Of a DNA stretch of 64,000 nucleotides, positions 28,610 to 38,425 are shown piece by piece (positions within the stretch are counted from its first letter, which is position 1; every line of letters begins with the position of its first letter). A program made the translations under genes and the position numbers. The notes beneath the pieces are model-generated. The model worked only from the letters and a program-made list of their open reading frames with translations. It ran no database searches and had not been told where the DNA came from. The DNA lies in assembly GCF_018402035.1 (NCBI RefSeq), contig NZ_JAGYJN010000002.1:124001-188000 (forward strand), in the 5' to 3' direction. This stretch comes from Roseicyclus sp. (GTDB taxonomy: Bacteria > Pseudomonadota > Alphaproteobacteria > Rhodobacterales > Rhodobacteraceae).

Positions 28610-29407
28610 ATGGCCAAGATGATCTTCACAATCTTGGGCTGCGGGTCATCGGGCGGCGTGCCGCGTTTGGGCGGGGAATGGGGCGATTGCGACCCGACCA
28701 ACCCCAAGAACAACCGCCGCCGCTGCTCGCTTCTGATCCAGCGCCGCGAGGGGGAGGGCGAGACCGCCGTTTTGATCGACACCTCGCCCGATCTGCGCGC
28801 GCAATTGCTTGATGCGGGTATCGGGCGGCTTGATGGGGTGGTCTATACCCATGCCCATGCCGATCATGTCCATGGCCTCGATGATCTGCGGATGATCGTG
28901 TTCAACATGCGCAAGCGCTTGGGCGTCTGGGCGGATGGGGCAACGCAAAACGATCTCATCAGCCGCTTTGGTTACGCCTTTGTGCAGCCGCCCGGCTCGG
29001 CCTATCCGCCGATCCTCGATCTGAACGCGATCGACGGCGATGTGGTGATTGATGGCCCCGGCGGCGCGATCCGGCTGACCCCTTTCGAGGTCACGCATGG
29101 CAATATCCATGCGCTTGGCTTTCGCATTGGCGATCTGGCCTATCTGCCCGATGTCTCGGATATCCCTGAGGACGCCTGGCCGCTGTTGGACAACCTTGAC
29201 TACTGGATCATCGACGCGCTGCGCCGCACGCCGCACCCCAGCCATGCCCATCTGGCGCGGACGCTGGAATGGATCGCGCGGGCAAAGCCGCGCCATGCGA
29301 TCTTGACGAATATGCATATCGATCTCGACCATGCCACGCTGGTGGCCGAGACACCCGATCACATCATGCCCGCCCATGACGGCATGACCATCAGCATCGA
29401 GGTCTAG
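28610..29407 (+). CDS. MBL-fold metallo-hydrolase (PhnP-like)
   Basis: 265 residues. FTILGCGSSGGVPRLGGEWG is the start typical of the PhnP/LipB-linked MBL group; metal motif HAHADH at residues 81-86, later VTHGNIHALGFRIGDLAYLP and LPDVSDIP, and ILTNMHIDLDHATL near the end. PhnP is a phosphodiesterase for cyclic ribose phosphates, but this broad tmk-holB-tatD-MBL arrangement is conserved without phn genes, so substrate is unknown. Starts 4 bp after tatD. Confidence 0.88.
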   Translation: MAKMIFTILGCGSSGGVPRLGGEWGDCDPTNPKNNRRRCSLLIQRREGEGETAVLIDTSPDLRAQLLDAGIGRLDGVVYTHAHADHVHGLDDLRMIVFNMRKRLGVWADGATQNDLISRFGYAFVQPPGSAYPPILDLNAIDGDVVIDGPGGAIRLTPFEVTHGNIHALGFRIGDLAYLPDVSDIPEDAWPLLDNLDYWIIDALRRTPHPSHAHLARTLEWIARAKPRHAILTNMHIDLDHATLVAETPDHIMPAHDGMTISIEV

Positions 29408-29410
29408 GGA

Positions 29411-30340
29411 TTGGGCGATATCCTGACCATCGTGCTGCCTGTCTTTCTTGTCGTGGCAGCAGGTTACGGCGCTGTTTGGGCCAAGCTCTTCTCGGATGCG
29501 GCAGTCGATGGGCTGATGTCTTTCGCCCAGAAATTCGCCATTCCCTGCCTGCTTTTCGCGGCGATCTCGACCCTCGATCTGGGCCGGGATTTCGACCTTG
29601 GGCTGATGCTGAGCTATTACAGCGGCTCGATCATCTGCTTTTTCGCGGGGCTGTTTGGCGCGCGGCTTATCTTTGGCCGCCCGTGGGAAGATAGCGTCGC
29701 CATCGGCTTTTGCGCGCTTTTCGCCAATTCCGTGCTCTTGGGCCTTGCGGTGGGCGAGCGGGCTTATGGTATCGACAGCCTTGGGCCGAATTACGCCATC
29801 ATCGCGCTGCATGCGCCGGTTTGCTACATTCTCGGCATCGTCACGATGGAGATTGTGCGCGCACAGACAGGCGGTGTGGCCCTGATCCGCACGGTGACGC
29901 GGGCGATTTTTCGTAATGCGCTGATGATCGGGATCGGTCTTGGCTTTGCGGTCAATCTCAGCGGCATCGCGGTGCCCGCAATCCTTGACGAGGCGGTCGC
30001 CCTGATCATGCGGGCAGCATTGCCTGCGGCCTTGTTCGGCTTGGGCGGTGTGCTTTACCGCTACAAGCCCGAGGGTGATGCCGGCGTGATTGCCATGATC
30101 TGTGCTATTTCACTGGTCTTGCATCCAGCCATCGCATGGAGCTTGGGCAAAACCATAGGGGGCTTGAGCCAAGAGCAGCTGCGCGCCGCCGTGGTCACGG
30201 CTGCAATGGCCCCCGGCGTCAATACCTATATCTTTGCCGATATGTATGGTGCCGCGCGGCGGGTCGTTGCCTCCTCTATCTTGATCGGCACGGGGCTCAC
30301 GGTTGTCACCGGCTCGGCTTGGATATTGCTTGTGGGCTAG
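29411..30340 (+). CDS. AEC-family (auxin efflux carrier-like) transporter
   Basis: 309 residues from a TTG start 3 bp after the MBL gene. About ten membrane helices, starting ILTIVLPVFLVVAAGYGAVW and with AQKFAIPCLLFAAISTLDLG, then the second repeat NALMIGIGLGFAVNLSGIAV and AAMAPGVNTYIFADMYGAAR, matching the AEC (Mem_trans) fold of two inverted five-helix repeats. AEC proteins are secondary exporters of organic anions such as malonate or malate. Substrate unknown. TTG was chosen because no ATG in frame precedes the first helix. Confidence 0.88.
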   Translation: MGDILTIVLPVFLVVAAGYGAVWAKLFSDAAVDGLMSFAQKFAIPCLLFAAISTLDLGRDFDLGLMLSYYSGSIICFFAGLFGARLIFGRPWEDSVAIGFCALFANSVLLGLAVGERAYGIDSLGPNYAIIALHAPVCYILGIVTMEIVRAQTGGVALIRTVTRAIFRNALMIGIGLGFAVNLSGIAVPAILDEAVALIMRAALPAALFGLGGVLYRYKPEGDAGVIAMICAISLVLHPAIAWSLGKTIGGLSQEQLRAAVVTAAMAPGVNTYIFADMYGAARRVVASSILIGTGLTVVTGSAWILLVG

Positions 30341-30485
30341 CTGTTGCTTGCCGCGCCGCCCTGCTTGGCGTAAGGGGCGGGTGTTGTTGCGACGATACGC
30401 CTAACGCCGGAGCGGACCGCCCTGCCCAACCCATCCGACATCGAGACGGAGCAGACCACGCGACCTGTCGCCTCCGTCCGGGCAT

Positions 30486-32212
30486 TTGCTGGGCCGATTG
30501 TGGCGCGAGCATGTGATGGGCCATTGGCCCCGGCTGGTCATTGCCGCTGTGCTGATGTCGATTGAGGGTGCCGCCTTGGGGGCGCTGGCCTATCTGATCC
30601 AACCGCTTTTCGATGATCTTTTCGCTGCCAGCGATATGGCGGGTGTGGGTTGGGTCGCCTTGGCGATCTCCGCCGTGTTCGGCCTGCGCGCCGTTGCGGG
30701 GTTTGGGCAACGGCTGATCGTCGTGTCCATTGGCCTCAAGGTCACAACCGCGCTGCAATCGCGGCTCTTGCGGCATCTGTTGTCCCTTGATCTGGCCTAT
30801 TTCCGCACCACCCCGCCCGGCGCGCTGATCGAGCGGGTGCGCGGCGACACATTGGCCCTGCAAGGGCTGGCCGCGACCACGGTGATGTCGCTGGGGCGCG
30901 ACACGATCACCTTCGCCTCGCTGTTGACGGTGATGCTGATCAACGATTGGCGCTGGACGCTGCTTGCCCTGATCGGCCTGCCCTTGCTGGTTTTGCCGAT
31001 GCTGGGGCTGCAACGCTATATCCGCAGCACGACGGGTGCCAGCCGCGAGGCGGCAGCGCGCCTTTCCACGCAATTGGACGAGATTTTTCACGGCATCCAG
31101 TCGATCAAGCTCAACCGGCTGGAACGCCATGAGACCGGCCGCTTCGAGGGCGAGGTGCGCCATTTCCTGCGCGAAGCCTTGCGCGCCCAGCGCGGGCTGG
31201 CCGCCAACCCCGCAATGATCGATCTGATCGCCGCGGCGGGGTTTGTTGCCGTGCTGTACTACGGCGGCGCGCAGATCATCGCAGGCGAGAAATCAGTTGG
31301 GCAGTTCATGTCCTTTTTCACCGCACTTGCGCTGATCTTTGACCCGCTGCGCCGCTTGTCGAACATCGCGGGCCAGTTGCAGGCCGGTGTCGCCTCGCTC
31401 GCACGGCTTTACGAGGTGCTCGAGGCCAAACCGACGATCCTGCCCCCTGCCGCCCCTCGCCCGGTGCAGCAAGGTGCCATTTGTTTCGAAGATGTGCATT
31501 TCGGCTATGGCGATACGGCCGTGCTGCGCAGGGCTGAGCTTTACAGCGCGCCGAGGGCAAGACCACCGCCATCGTCGGCCCATCGGGTGCGGGCAAGACC
31601 ACGGTCTTCGCCCTGCTGACACGGTTGGTCGATGCGGACTGCGGCCAGATCACCATCGCGGATCAACCTGTCGATCAGCTTGACCTTGACGGGCTGCGCG
31701 ATGGGATCGCGATGGTGGGCCAAGAAACCGCGCTGTTTGACGCGACGATTGCCGAGAATATCCGGCTCGGGCGGCTTGATGCCACCCCCGAGGCGGTGCG
31801 CGCAGCGGCGGATGCGGCATCGGTGATGGAGTTCGCAGCCGCCCTTCCCTTGGGCCTTGATACACCCGTCGGCCCACGCGGCAGTGCGCTGTCGGGCGGT
31901 CAGCGCCAGCGCGTCACCATCGCGCGCGCCATGCTCAAGGCCGCGCCCATTTTGCTGTTGGATGAGCCGACATCGGCGCTTGACGCGCGCTCGGAGCAGC
32001 TTGTGCAAGAGGCGCTGACCCGGCTCAGCGCCGGGCGCACCACGCTGGTGATCGCGCATCGCCTGTCCACCATCCGCGACGCCGACCTGATCGTGGTGAT
32101 CGACCGTGGCCGCGTGATCGAGCAAGGCACCCATGCCGAGTTGATGGCCCTCAACGGTGCCTATGCAAGGCTCGAGGCGCTGCAATCGGCGGGTCTGATG
32201 CCCGTCTTGTAA
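30486..32212 (+). pseudogene. MsbA-like ABC exporter (permease-ATPase fusion), two close frameshifts
   Basis: An ABC_membrane domain of six helices (VIAAVLMSIEGAALGALAYL, SMTVML-like TFASLLTVMLINDWRWTLLA) and the linker GFVAVLYYGGAQIIAGEKSV are followed by an ATPase. Between AICFEDVHFGYGDTAVLR and KTTAIVGPSGAGKTTVFALL two single-base indels near 31530-31555 shift the frame twice; the ATPase then reads on with ALSGGQRQRVTIARAML, ILLLDEPTSALD and LVIAHRLSTI. Repaired length is about 575 residues, the normal half-transporter size. Such homodimers export lipids, including lipid A precursors. Start is uncertain: TTG 30486, or ATG 30516. Confidence 0.85.
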
Positions 32213-32221
32213 GCTGCGCTT

Positions 32222-33064
32222 TCAGACGTCTTGCACGATATTGGATTGCGCGCCCAGGCCAGCGATCGACAGCGTCACCCGCTCGCCACCTTTCAGGTAA
32301 CGCGGCGGCTTCATCCCCATGCCGACGCCGGGCGGCGTGCCAGTGACGATCAGATCGCCCGCCTCCAGCAGCACGAAACGGCTGAGATATTCGACGATAT
32401 GGGCCACGCCAAAGATCATGGTCGCGGTCGTGCCGCGCTGCATCACCGCACCATCGACGCTGAGTTCCATGGCGAGGTTTTGCGGATCGGGGATGTCATC
32501 GCGCGTCACCAGCACCGGGCCGCAGGGGCAGAAGGACGGATAGCTTTTGCCCTTGGACCACTGGCCGCCGCGCTCGGTCTGCCATTCGCGTTCCGAGATG
32601 TCATTGGCCGCAACATAGCCAAAGACATGATCCATCGCCGCCTCAGGCGCGATGCCCAGCGCGGGCTTGCCGATGATCACGCCCAGCTCCACCTCCCAAT
32701 CAAGCTTGTTGGCGTGGGCGGGGCGCAAGATCGGGTCGTTGGGGCCGCACAGCGTGCTGCCGGGCTTTGTGAACAAGATCGGCTCGGCTGGCACGGGCAT
32801 GCCCGCCTCGGCCGCATGGTCGGAATAATTCAGCCCGATGCACCAGATATTGCGCGGCCGCGCGATGGGCGCGCCGATGCGCTGGCCAGTGATATCGACC
32901 ACCGGCAAAGCGGCCAGATCGACACCCGCCAGACGCGCAGCCAGATCGGCCAAGCTATCGGGGCCGATATCTGCGACAAGACCTGTCAGATCGCGCCAGC
33001 TTTGATCTTGTGCCTGCACCACGGGGCGTTCCGCCCCAACCGCTCCGACCCGCATGAACCGCAT
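32222..33064 (-). CDS. Fumarylacetoacetate hydrolase-family protein
   Basis: 280 residues, ATG 33064. C-terminal FAH fold: WCIGLNYSDHAAEAG, then WEVELGVIIGKPALG (metal Glu residues), YVAANDISEREWQTE, KSYPSFCPCGPVLV and FVLLEAGDLIVTGTPPGVGM. These match the ureidoglycolate lyase / 2-keto-acid hydratase-decarboxylase branch. It hydrolyses or decarboxylates oxo-diacids with Mg2+; exact substrate not visible. It is convergent with the ABC exporter (9 bp apart) and isolated on its strand. Confidence 0.9.
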   Translation of the reverse strand: MRFMRVGAVGAERPVVQAQDQSWRDLTGLVADIGPDSLADLAARLAGVDLAALPVVDITGQRIGAPIARPRNIWCIGLNYSDHAAEAGMPVPAEPILFTKPGSTLCGPNDPILRPAHANKLDWEVELGVIIGKPALGIAPEAAMDHVFGYVAANDISEREWQTERGGQWSKGKSYPSFCPCGPVLVTRDDIPDPQNLAMELSVDGAVMQRGTTATMIFGVAHIVEYLSRFVLLEAGDLIVTGTPPGVGMGMKPPRYLKGGERVTLSIAGLGAQSNIVQDV

Positions 33065-33198
33065 GATGTCCCCCTGCCTGAAATCTGGGGCGATGGTTAA
33101 ACACCGGCGAGGCCCGTGTCACGGGGCGAAATCGTTTTGGTTTCGGGGTTTGGGTCTTTCCCGCCGCGCGGCACAAAGGCCGCGCTGGCAGGATAGAT

Positions 33199-33285
33199 TG
33201 GTGCGGTCGAGAGGACTCGAACCTCCACGGGAGTTACCCCACAGCGACCTCAACGCTGCGCGTCTACCAATTCCGCCACGACCGC
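33199..33285 (-). tRNA. tRNA-Leu(GAG)
   Basis: Minus strand, 87 nt with encoded CCA. Acceptor GCGGTCG/CGACCGC, anticodon arm CAGCG-TTGAGGT-CGCTG with anticodon GAG, a long variable arm and T-arm GGAGGTTCGAGTCCTC. Discriminator A, as usual for tRNA-Leu. Confidence 0.97.
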
Positions 33286-33477
33286 ACATGACAGGTAGTC
33301 GGCGTCGTGTAGCCGAGCCATCTGACCTTGAAAAGGGGGGAGGCGATATTTTTCCATTGATCGCGCGTGCGGATATGCAGGCCGCACCTTGCCACAGGTC
33401 GCAGCGGCGTTTTCCTTGCGTGTTGCCCATGTTAATGAAGCTGCGGCGCAAGGTAGGCCAAGCAGAAAGGCAAGACA

Positions 33478-34137
33478 TTGGTCGCATGGATCAGATCAGA
33501 GGGCTTGGTCGATTACGACGCGGCGCTTGCGTGGATGCAAGAGCGCGCCACAGCCATTGCGGCGGGCACGGCTGAGGAGGCGATCTGGCTACTCGAGCAC
33601 CCGCCGCTTTATACCGCCGGCACATCGGCCAAGCGCGACGATTTGAAAGACCCCGAACGCTTTCCAGTGTTTGAGACACGGCGCGGTGGGCAATACACCT
33701 ATCACGGCCCCGGTCAGCGCGTGGTCTATGTGATGCTCGACCTCAACCGGCGCGGGCGCGATGTGCGCGCCTTTGTCCAAGCGCTCGAGGCTTGGGTGAT
33801 CGCCGCGCTTGATGAATTCAACATCAAGGGCGAGATCCGCCCCGGTCGCGTCGGCGTCTGGGTCGCGCGCGCCGACAAGCCCGCCCTGCCCGATGGCACC
33901 CCGCGTGAGGACAAGATCGCGGCCATCGGAGTGCGACTCAGCAAATGGGTCAGCACCCATGGTCTGGCGATCAACCATGACCCCGATCTGGCGCATTTCG
34001 ACGGCATCGTGCCGTGCGGGATCACAGGCCATGGTGTCACCAGCCTTGTCGATCTGGGGCTGCCGGTCACGATGGATGACCTCGACCTTGCGCTGGAGCG
34101 CAGTTTTCACAAGGTCTTCACGCAATCAGCGCCCTGA
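33478..34137 (+). CDS. lipB: Octanoyltransferase LipB
   Basis: 219 residues from a TTG start at 33478 with AAAGG about 10 bp upstream. Conserved [40 protein letters not shown] (catalytic Lys146 in EDKIAAIG) and [15 protein letters not shown] (catalytic Cys180). Transfers octanoyl from ACP to lipoyl domains of dehydrogenase complexes, the first step of lipoate synthesis. Placement upstream of ctaD is common in Rhodobacterales. A hairpin terminator follows at 34159. Confidence 0.95.
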   Translation: MVAWIRSEGLVDYDAALAWMQERATAIAAGTAEEAIWLLEHPPLYTAGTSAKRDDLKDPERFPVFETRRGGQYTYHGPGQRVVYVMLDLNRRGRDVRAFVQALEAWVIAALDEFNIKGEIRPGRVGVWVARADKPALPDGTPREDKIAAIGVRLSKWVSTHGLAINHDPDLAHFDGIVPCGITGHGVTSLVDLGLPVTMDDLDLALERSFHKVFTQSAP

Positions 34138-34158
34138 TCCGGCCATCGGCGGCCAGTA

Positions 34159-34183
34159 CAAGGCGCATTTGCGCTGCGCCTTG
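34159..34183 (+). terminator. lipB hairpin terminator
   Basis: Perfect 9-bp stem CAAGGCGCA/TGCGCCTTG with a 7-nt loop, 21 bp after the lipB stop. There is no T-run, so strength is uncertain. Confidence 0.55.
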
Positions 34184-34338
34184 ATCTGAGACAATTTTCC
34201 TCACCCCAAAGCGCGACTGATTGACGCCAACAACATTGCGGCACTGACATCACCGCCCTAGAAGGGCATTATCAAATGCGCGGAGAGGTGCGGCTATTGC
34301 CGTCGCTGCCGCCGACGAGCGACAGACAGGAGTTTCAC

Positions 34339-36004
34339 ATGGCAGACGCCGCCATTTCAGGGCATGACCACGACCGACCGGGTTTCTTTACCCGTTGGTT
34401 CATGTCCACCAACCACAAGGATATCGGGATTCTCTACCTGTTCACCGCAGGTATCGTGGGTCTCGTGTCCGTCATCTTCACCGTCTACATGCGGATGGAG
34501 TTGATGGAGCCGGGCGTGCAATACATGTGCGCCGAAGGCGCGCGCCTGACCGCCGCCGCGGTCGAAGATTGCACCCCCGATGGCCATCTTTGGAACGTGA
34601 TGATCACGGGCCACGGCGTTTTGATGATGTTCTTCGTCGTCATTCCCGCGCTGTTCGGTGGTTTCGGCAATTACTTCATGCCCTTGATGATCGGCGCGCC
34701 GGATATGGCGTTCCCGCGTCTCAACAACCTGTCCTATTGGCTCTATGTCGCGGGCACCTGTCTTGGCCTTCTGCGCGGTGTTCATCGATGGCGGCGCTGG
34801 CCCCGGCTGGACCTTCTACCCGCCGCTGAGTCATGGCAGGACGCGCCGACAAGCCGCGCGGTCGATTTCGCGATCTTCGCCGTGCACGTTTCGGGCGCCA
34901 GCTCGATCCTTGGATCGATCAACATCATCACCACCTTCCTGAACATGCGCGCACCGGGCATGACGCTGCACAAGGTGCCGCTGTTTGCATGGTCGATCTT
35001 CGTCACCGCATGGCTGCTGCTTTTGTCGCTGCCGGTTCTGGCGGGCGCGATCACCATGCTGCTGACCGACCGCAACTTTGGCACGACCTTCTTTGATGTG
35101 TCGGGCGGCGGCGACCCGGTGTTGTTCCAGCATATCTTCTGGTTCTTCGGTCACCCCGAAGTGTATATCGTGATCTTGCCGGCCTTCGGCATCATCAGCC
35201 ACATCGTTTCGACCTTCTCCAGAAAGCCGGTCTTTGGCTACCTGCCGATGGTCTATGCGCTGGTGGCAATCGGTGGCTTAGGCTTCGTCGTCTGGGCGCA
35301 CCACATGTACACCGTGGGCATGACGCTGAACCAGCAGGCCTATTTCATGGTCGCCACGATGGTGATCGCGGTGCCGACCGGCATCAAGATCTTCTCGTGG
35401 ATCGCCACCATGTGGCGCGGTTCGATCACCTTCGAGACGCCCATGCTGTTTGCCATCGGCTTCATCTTCTTGTTCACGCTGGGTGGTGTGACGGGGATCA
35501 TCCTGAGCCAAGCCGCTGTGGACCGCGCCTATCACGACACCTACTACGTCGTGGCGCATTTCCACTATGTGATGAGCCTTGGGGCCGTCTTCGGAATCTT
35601 TGCCGGTATCTACTACTGGATCGGCAAGATGTCGGGCCGCCAATACCCCGAGTTCTTGGGCAAGGTGCATTTCTGGATGTTCTTCATCGGCACCAACATC
35701 ACCTTCTTCCCGCAGCACTTCCTTGGCCGTCAGGGCATGCCGCGCCGCTACATCGACTATCCCGACGCTTTCGCGCTGTGGAACTATGTCAGCTCGATCG
35801 GCGCGTTCATCTCGTTTCGCCTCGTTCCTGCTGTTTATCGGGATCGTGTTCTACACGATCCTTGCAGGGCGCAAGGTGACCGAGAACGCCTATTGGGGCG
35901 AGCATGCGGACACGCTGGAATGGACCCTTCCCAACCCGCCGCCGGAGCACACCTTTGAGGAGCTTCCGACGCGCGAGATGTGGGACCGTCAGCCGCATCA
36001 CTGA
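34339..36004 (+). pseudogene. ctaD: Cytochrome c oxidase subunit I (aa3 type) with three indels
   Basis: ATG 34339 with ACAGGAG upstream; [35 protein letters not shown] and twelve helices. Heme and copper ligands are visible: [11 protein letters not shown] (heme a His), FFGHPEVYI (CuB His cross-linked to Tyr), [10 protein letters not shown] (two CuB His) and [12 protein letters not shown] (heme a/a3 His). An extra G near 34764 and a missing base near 34835 displace about 24 codons (correct frame [20 protein letters not shown]), and an extra T near 35818 shifts the C-terminus to [20 protein letters not shown]. Removing these gives exactly 554 residues, the normal length, so sequence error is more likely than loss of an important oxidase. 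Confidence 0.93.
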
Positions 36005-36011
36005 TAGGCCC

Positions 36012-36545
36012 ATGCCAATCCTGATCGACAATCTAAGCGGGGCCCCGGACACGACCGGGGCCCTTTTCCGTGACGGCCACGGCATGCCCCGGCTCAGGCT
36101 GCGCCTGACGCCGCATAAATCGCTCACGCCCGAGGGATTCGTCTGGTTCATCGGCGCAACCGCCGCGCTGATCTCGGTGCCGCTGTTGTCGATTCTCGGC
36201 ACGGCGGTGTTCTGGGCGCTTTTGCCGTTTCTTGTCGCGGCGATCTGGGGCGTTTGGGCAGCCCTCACGCGCAGTTGGCGCGACCGCGACATCTATGAAG
36301 AGATCTTGCTTTGGGATGATTTGATCCGGCTTGAACGCCACGAGCCACGCCGCGCCACGCGCGACTGGGAGGCAAACCCCCATTGGGTGCGCATCGCGCT
36401 GCACCAAACGGGTGGTCCAGTGCCGCAATACCTGACGCTGCAAGGTGGCCCGCGCGAGGTGGAGCTGGGCGCGTTTCTGACCCCGCCCGAGCGGGTTGGG
36501 CTGAAAGAGACGCTTGAACGCGCGCTGCGCGATAAATCGCGCTAG
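36012..36545 (+). CDS. DUF2244 membrane protein
   Basis: 177 residues from ATG 36012, or about 153 from ATG 36084. The body is DUF2244: LRLTPHKSLTPEGFVWFIGA with two helices (FVWFIGATAALISVPLLSIL and AVFWALLPFLVAAIWGVWAA), then ILLWDDLIRLERHEP and GGPREVELGAFLTPPERVGL. DUF2244 proteins are often near cytochrome oxidase genes but their role is unknown. A strong terminator hairpin (36040-36067) lies within the first 20 codons of the longer form, which favours the start at 36084 or regulated read-through from ctaD. Confidence 0.82.
   Translation: MPILIDNLSGAPDTTGALFRDGHGMPRLRLRLTPHKSLTPEGFVWFIGATAALISVPLLSILGTAVFWALLPFLVAAIWGVWAALTRSWRDRDIYEEILLWDDLIRLERHEPRRATRDWEANPHWVRIALHQTGGPVPQYLTLQGGPREVELGAFLTPPERVGLKETLERALRDKSR
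36040..36067 (+). terminator. Intrinsic terminator between ctaD and DUF2244 body
   Basis: Perfect 9-bp stem GGGCCCCGG / CCGGGGCCC, loop ACACGA, then TTTT. It lies 36 bp after the ctaD stop and overlaps the longer DUF2244 reading frame. Confidence 0.8.
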
Positions 36546-36555
36546 CGCCGCCCCC

Positions 36556-37020
36556 TCAGGCAAGGCGGGCTTTCACCATCGGGCCCACCGCGCCAAAATC
36601 CATTTGTCCGGTATATTTCGCCTTCAAGGCCGCCATCACGCGGCCCATATCGCGCAAACCTGATGCACTTGTTTCAGCGATGGCGGCATCGATTGCGGCC
36701 GTCACCTCGTCCTCGTCCAACTGGCGCGGCAGGTAATCCTCGATGATGGTGATTTCCGCGCGTTCCTTTTCGGCCAGTTCCAACCGCCCGCCTTCTTCAT
36801 AGGCGCGCGCGCTTTCATGACGCTGTTTGACCATCTTGCCCAAGATCGCAAGCACGGCGGCATCATCCACGCCATCGGGCTGCCCCTCACCGCGCGCGGC
36901 GATATCTTGATCCTTGATGGCCGCATTGATCAGCCGGAGCGTGCTGAGGCGTGTGGCGTCTTTTTCGCGCATCGCCTCTTTGAGGCCAGCGCCGATCCGT
37001 CCTCTCAGGTCCATTGGCAT
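36556..37020 (-). CDS. GatB/YqeY-domain protein
   Basis: 154 residues. MDLRGRIGAGLKEAMREKDA, TLRLINAAIKDQDIAARGEG, EKERAEITIIEDYLPRQLDE and MGRVMAALKAKYTGQMDFG are the YqeY pattern (tRNA-dependent amidotransferase-like helical domain). Role is unproven. It is divergent from carA with 144 bp between, a conserved pairing in Rhodobacterales. Start could also be ATG 37014. It is convergent with DUF2244, 10 bp apart. Confidence 0.9.
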   Translation of the reverse strand: MPMDLRGRIGAGLKEAMREKDATRLSTLRLINAAIKDQDIAARGEGQPDGVDDAAVLAILGKMVKQRHESARAYEEGGRLELAEKERAEITIIEDYLPRQLDEDEVTAAIDAAIAETSASGLRDMGRVMAALKAKYTGQMDFGAVGPMVKARLA

Positions 37021-37164
37021 CGTCTGTCCCCAACCATCACATCAAAGCGCCTTGATAAGCCAGACGGGCCGCGGCAACAACACCTTGCGTCCACGGCTTG
37101 ACCATACCCCGCCCGCCCCGTATGCCGACGCCAATTTGCCGACCCGCAACACGGGAGCTGAACC

Positions 37165-38313
37165 ATGCCCGCCAAACCCACTGCCTGCCTCGCCCTTGCC
37201 GATGGAACGCTCTTTTTCGGAAAGGGATTCGGCGCAAAGGGGATTCGCGTCGCGGAATTGTGCTTCAACACCGCGATGACCGGCTATCAGGAGATCATGA
37301 CCGACCCCTCCTATGCCGGGCAGATCGTGACCTTTACCTTTCCCCATATCGGCAACACCGGCGTCACGCCTGAGGATGACGAGACCGCCGACCCGGTCGC
37401 CGAAGGCATGATCGTGAAATGGGATCCGACCGAGCCGTCGAATTGGCGCGCCACGGGCGATCTGGTGTCTTGGCTGGAAAAAACGGGCCGCATCGGCATG
37501 GGCGGTGTCGATACCCGCCGCCTGACCCGCGCGATCCGCCAACAGGGTGCGCCGCATGTGGCCCTTGCCCATGATCCCGACGGAAATTTCGATATCGAGG
37601 CGCTGGTCAAGGCCGCGCGGGGCTTTCCGGGGCTGGTGGGCCTCGATCTGGCCAAAGGGGTCAGCTGCGCGCAATCCTATCGCTGGGATGAAAAGCGCTG
37701 GGCATGGCCCGAGGGTTATACCAAGCGCACGGGTGCCGCACCCAAGGTCGTCGCGATCGACTACGGTGCCAAGCGCAACATCCTGCGCTGTCTGGCAAGC
37801 GTCGGCTGCGACGTCACCGTCATGCCCGCCACCACCACCGCCGAAGAGGTGCTGGCCCAAAACCCCGATGGGGTGTTCTTGTCCAATGGCCCCGGCGATC
37901 CGGCGGCGACCGGCGCCTATGCCGTGCCGATGATCCAAGGCGTGCTGGCCGCCGATCTGCCCGTTTTCGGCATCTGCTTGGGCCATCAAATGCTGGCACT
38001 GGCCCTTGGCGCCAAGACCGTCAAGATGAACCATGGCCATCACGGCGCGAACCACCCGGTCAAGGATCTCGAAAGCGGCAAGGTCGAGATTACCTCGATG
38101 AACCACGGCTTTACCGTGGACAGCCAAACCCTGCCCGCGGGTGTGATCGAAACCCATGTGAGCTTGTTCGACGGGTCGAACTGCGGCATCCGCATGGCCG
38201 ACCGCCCGGTGTTCTCGGTGCAATACCACCCCGAGGCAAGCCCCGGCCCGCAAGACAGCTTTTACCTCTTCGAACGCTTTGCCCAAGCCATTCAGGCCCG
38301 CGCCACCGGTTGA
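37165..38313 (+). CDS. carA: Carbamoyl-phosphate synthase small subunit
   Basis: 382 residues. N-terminal CPSase_sm domain (GTLFFGKGFGAKG, FNTAMTGYQEIMTDPSYAGQ, FTFPHIGNTG), then a class I glutamine amidotransferase: nucleophile Cys271 in FGICLGHQ, and His355/Glu357 in QYHPEASPGP. It supplies ammonia from glutamine to CarB for arginine and pyrimidine synthesis. carB is not in the window. Intact, standard length. Confidence 0.96.
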   Translation: MPAKPTACLALADGTLFFGKGFGAKGIRVAELCFNTAMTGYQEIMTDPSYAGQIVTFTFPHIGNTGVTPEDDETADPVAEGMIVKWDPTEPSNWRATGDLVSWLEKTGRIGMGGVDTRRLTRAIRQQGAPHVALAHDPDGNFDIEALVKAARGFPGLVGLDLAKGVSCAQSYRWDEKRWAWPEGYTKRTGAAPKVVAIDYGAKRNILRCLASVGCDVTVMPATTTAEEVLAQNPDGVFLSNGPGDPAATGAYAVPMIQGVLAADLPVFGICLGHQMLALALGAKTVKMNHGHHGANHPVKDLESGKVEITSMNHGFTVDSQTLPAGVIETHVSLFDGSNCGIRMADRPVFSVQYHPEASPGPQDSFYLFERFAQAIQARATG

Positions 38314-38326
38314 TCTGCATCGCCCC

Positions 38327-38345
38327 GGTTAACGTGACGTTAACC
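38327..38345 (+). promoter_or_regulatory. CtrA-type binding site (TTAA-N7-TTAA) in a perfect palindrome
   Basis: GGTTAACGTGACGTTAACC is a 19-bp perfect palindrome that contains TTAA-N7-TTAA, the established CtrA consensus in alphaproteobacteria. It lies 81 bp upstream of the glycosyltransferase ATG at 38426 and 13 bp after the carA stop. Confidence 0.6.
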
Positions 38346-38425
38346 TTGTTGGCGCAGCCTGTCTGGGTCTGGGGGCGGTCAATGGTTGCATCTTGATCGT
38401 CGCCGCATCAGCGCGCGAGGGGTCT

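Noticed and set aside
34181..34194. FNR/FnrL-like box (TTGATctgaGACAA) upstream of ctaD
   Set aside because: The right half matches ATCAA poorly and the left half overlaps the lipB terminator stem.
37042..38286. 414-codon minus-strand frame
   Set aside because: Antisense to carA along its whole length.
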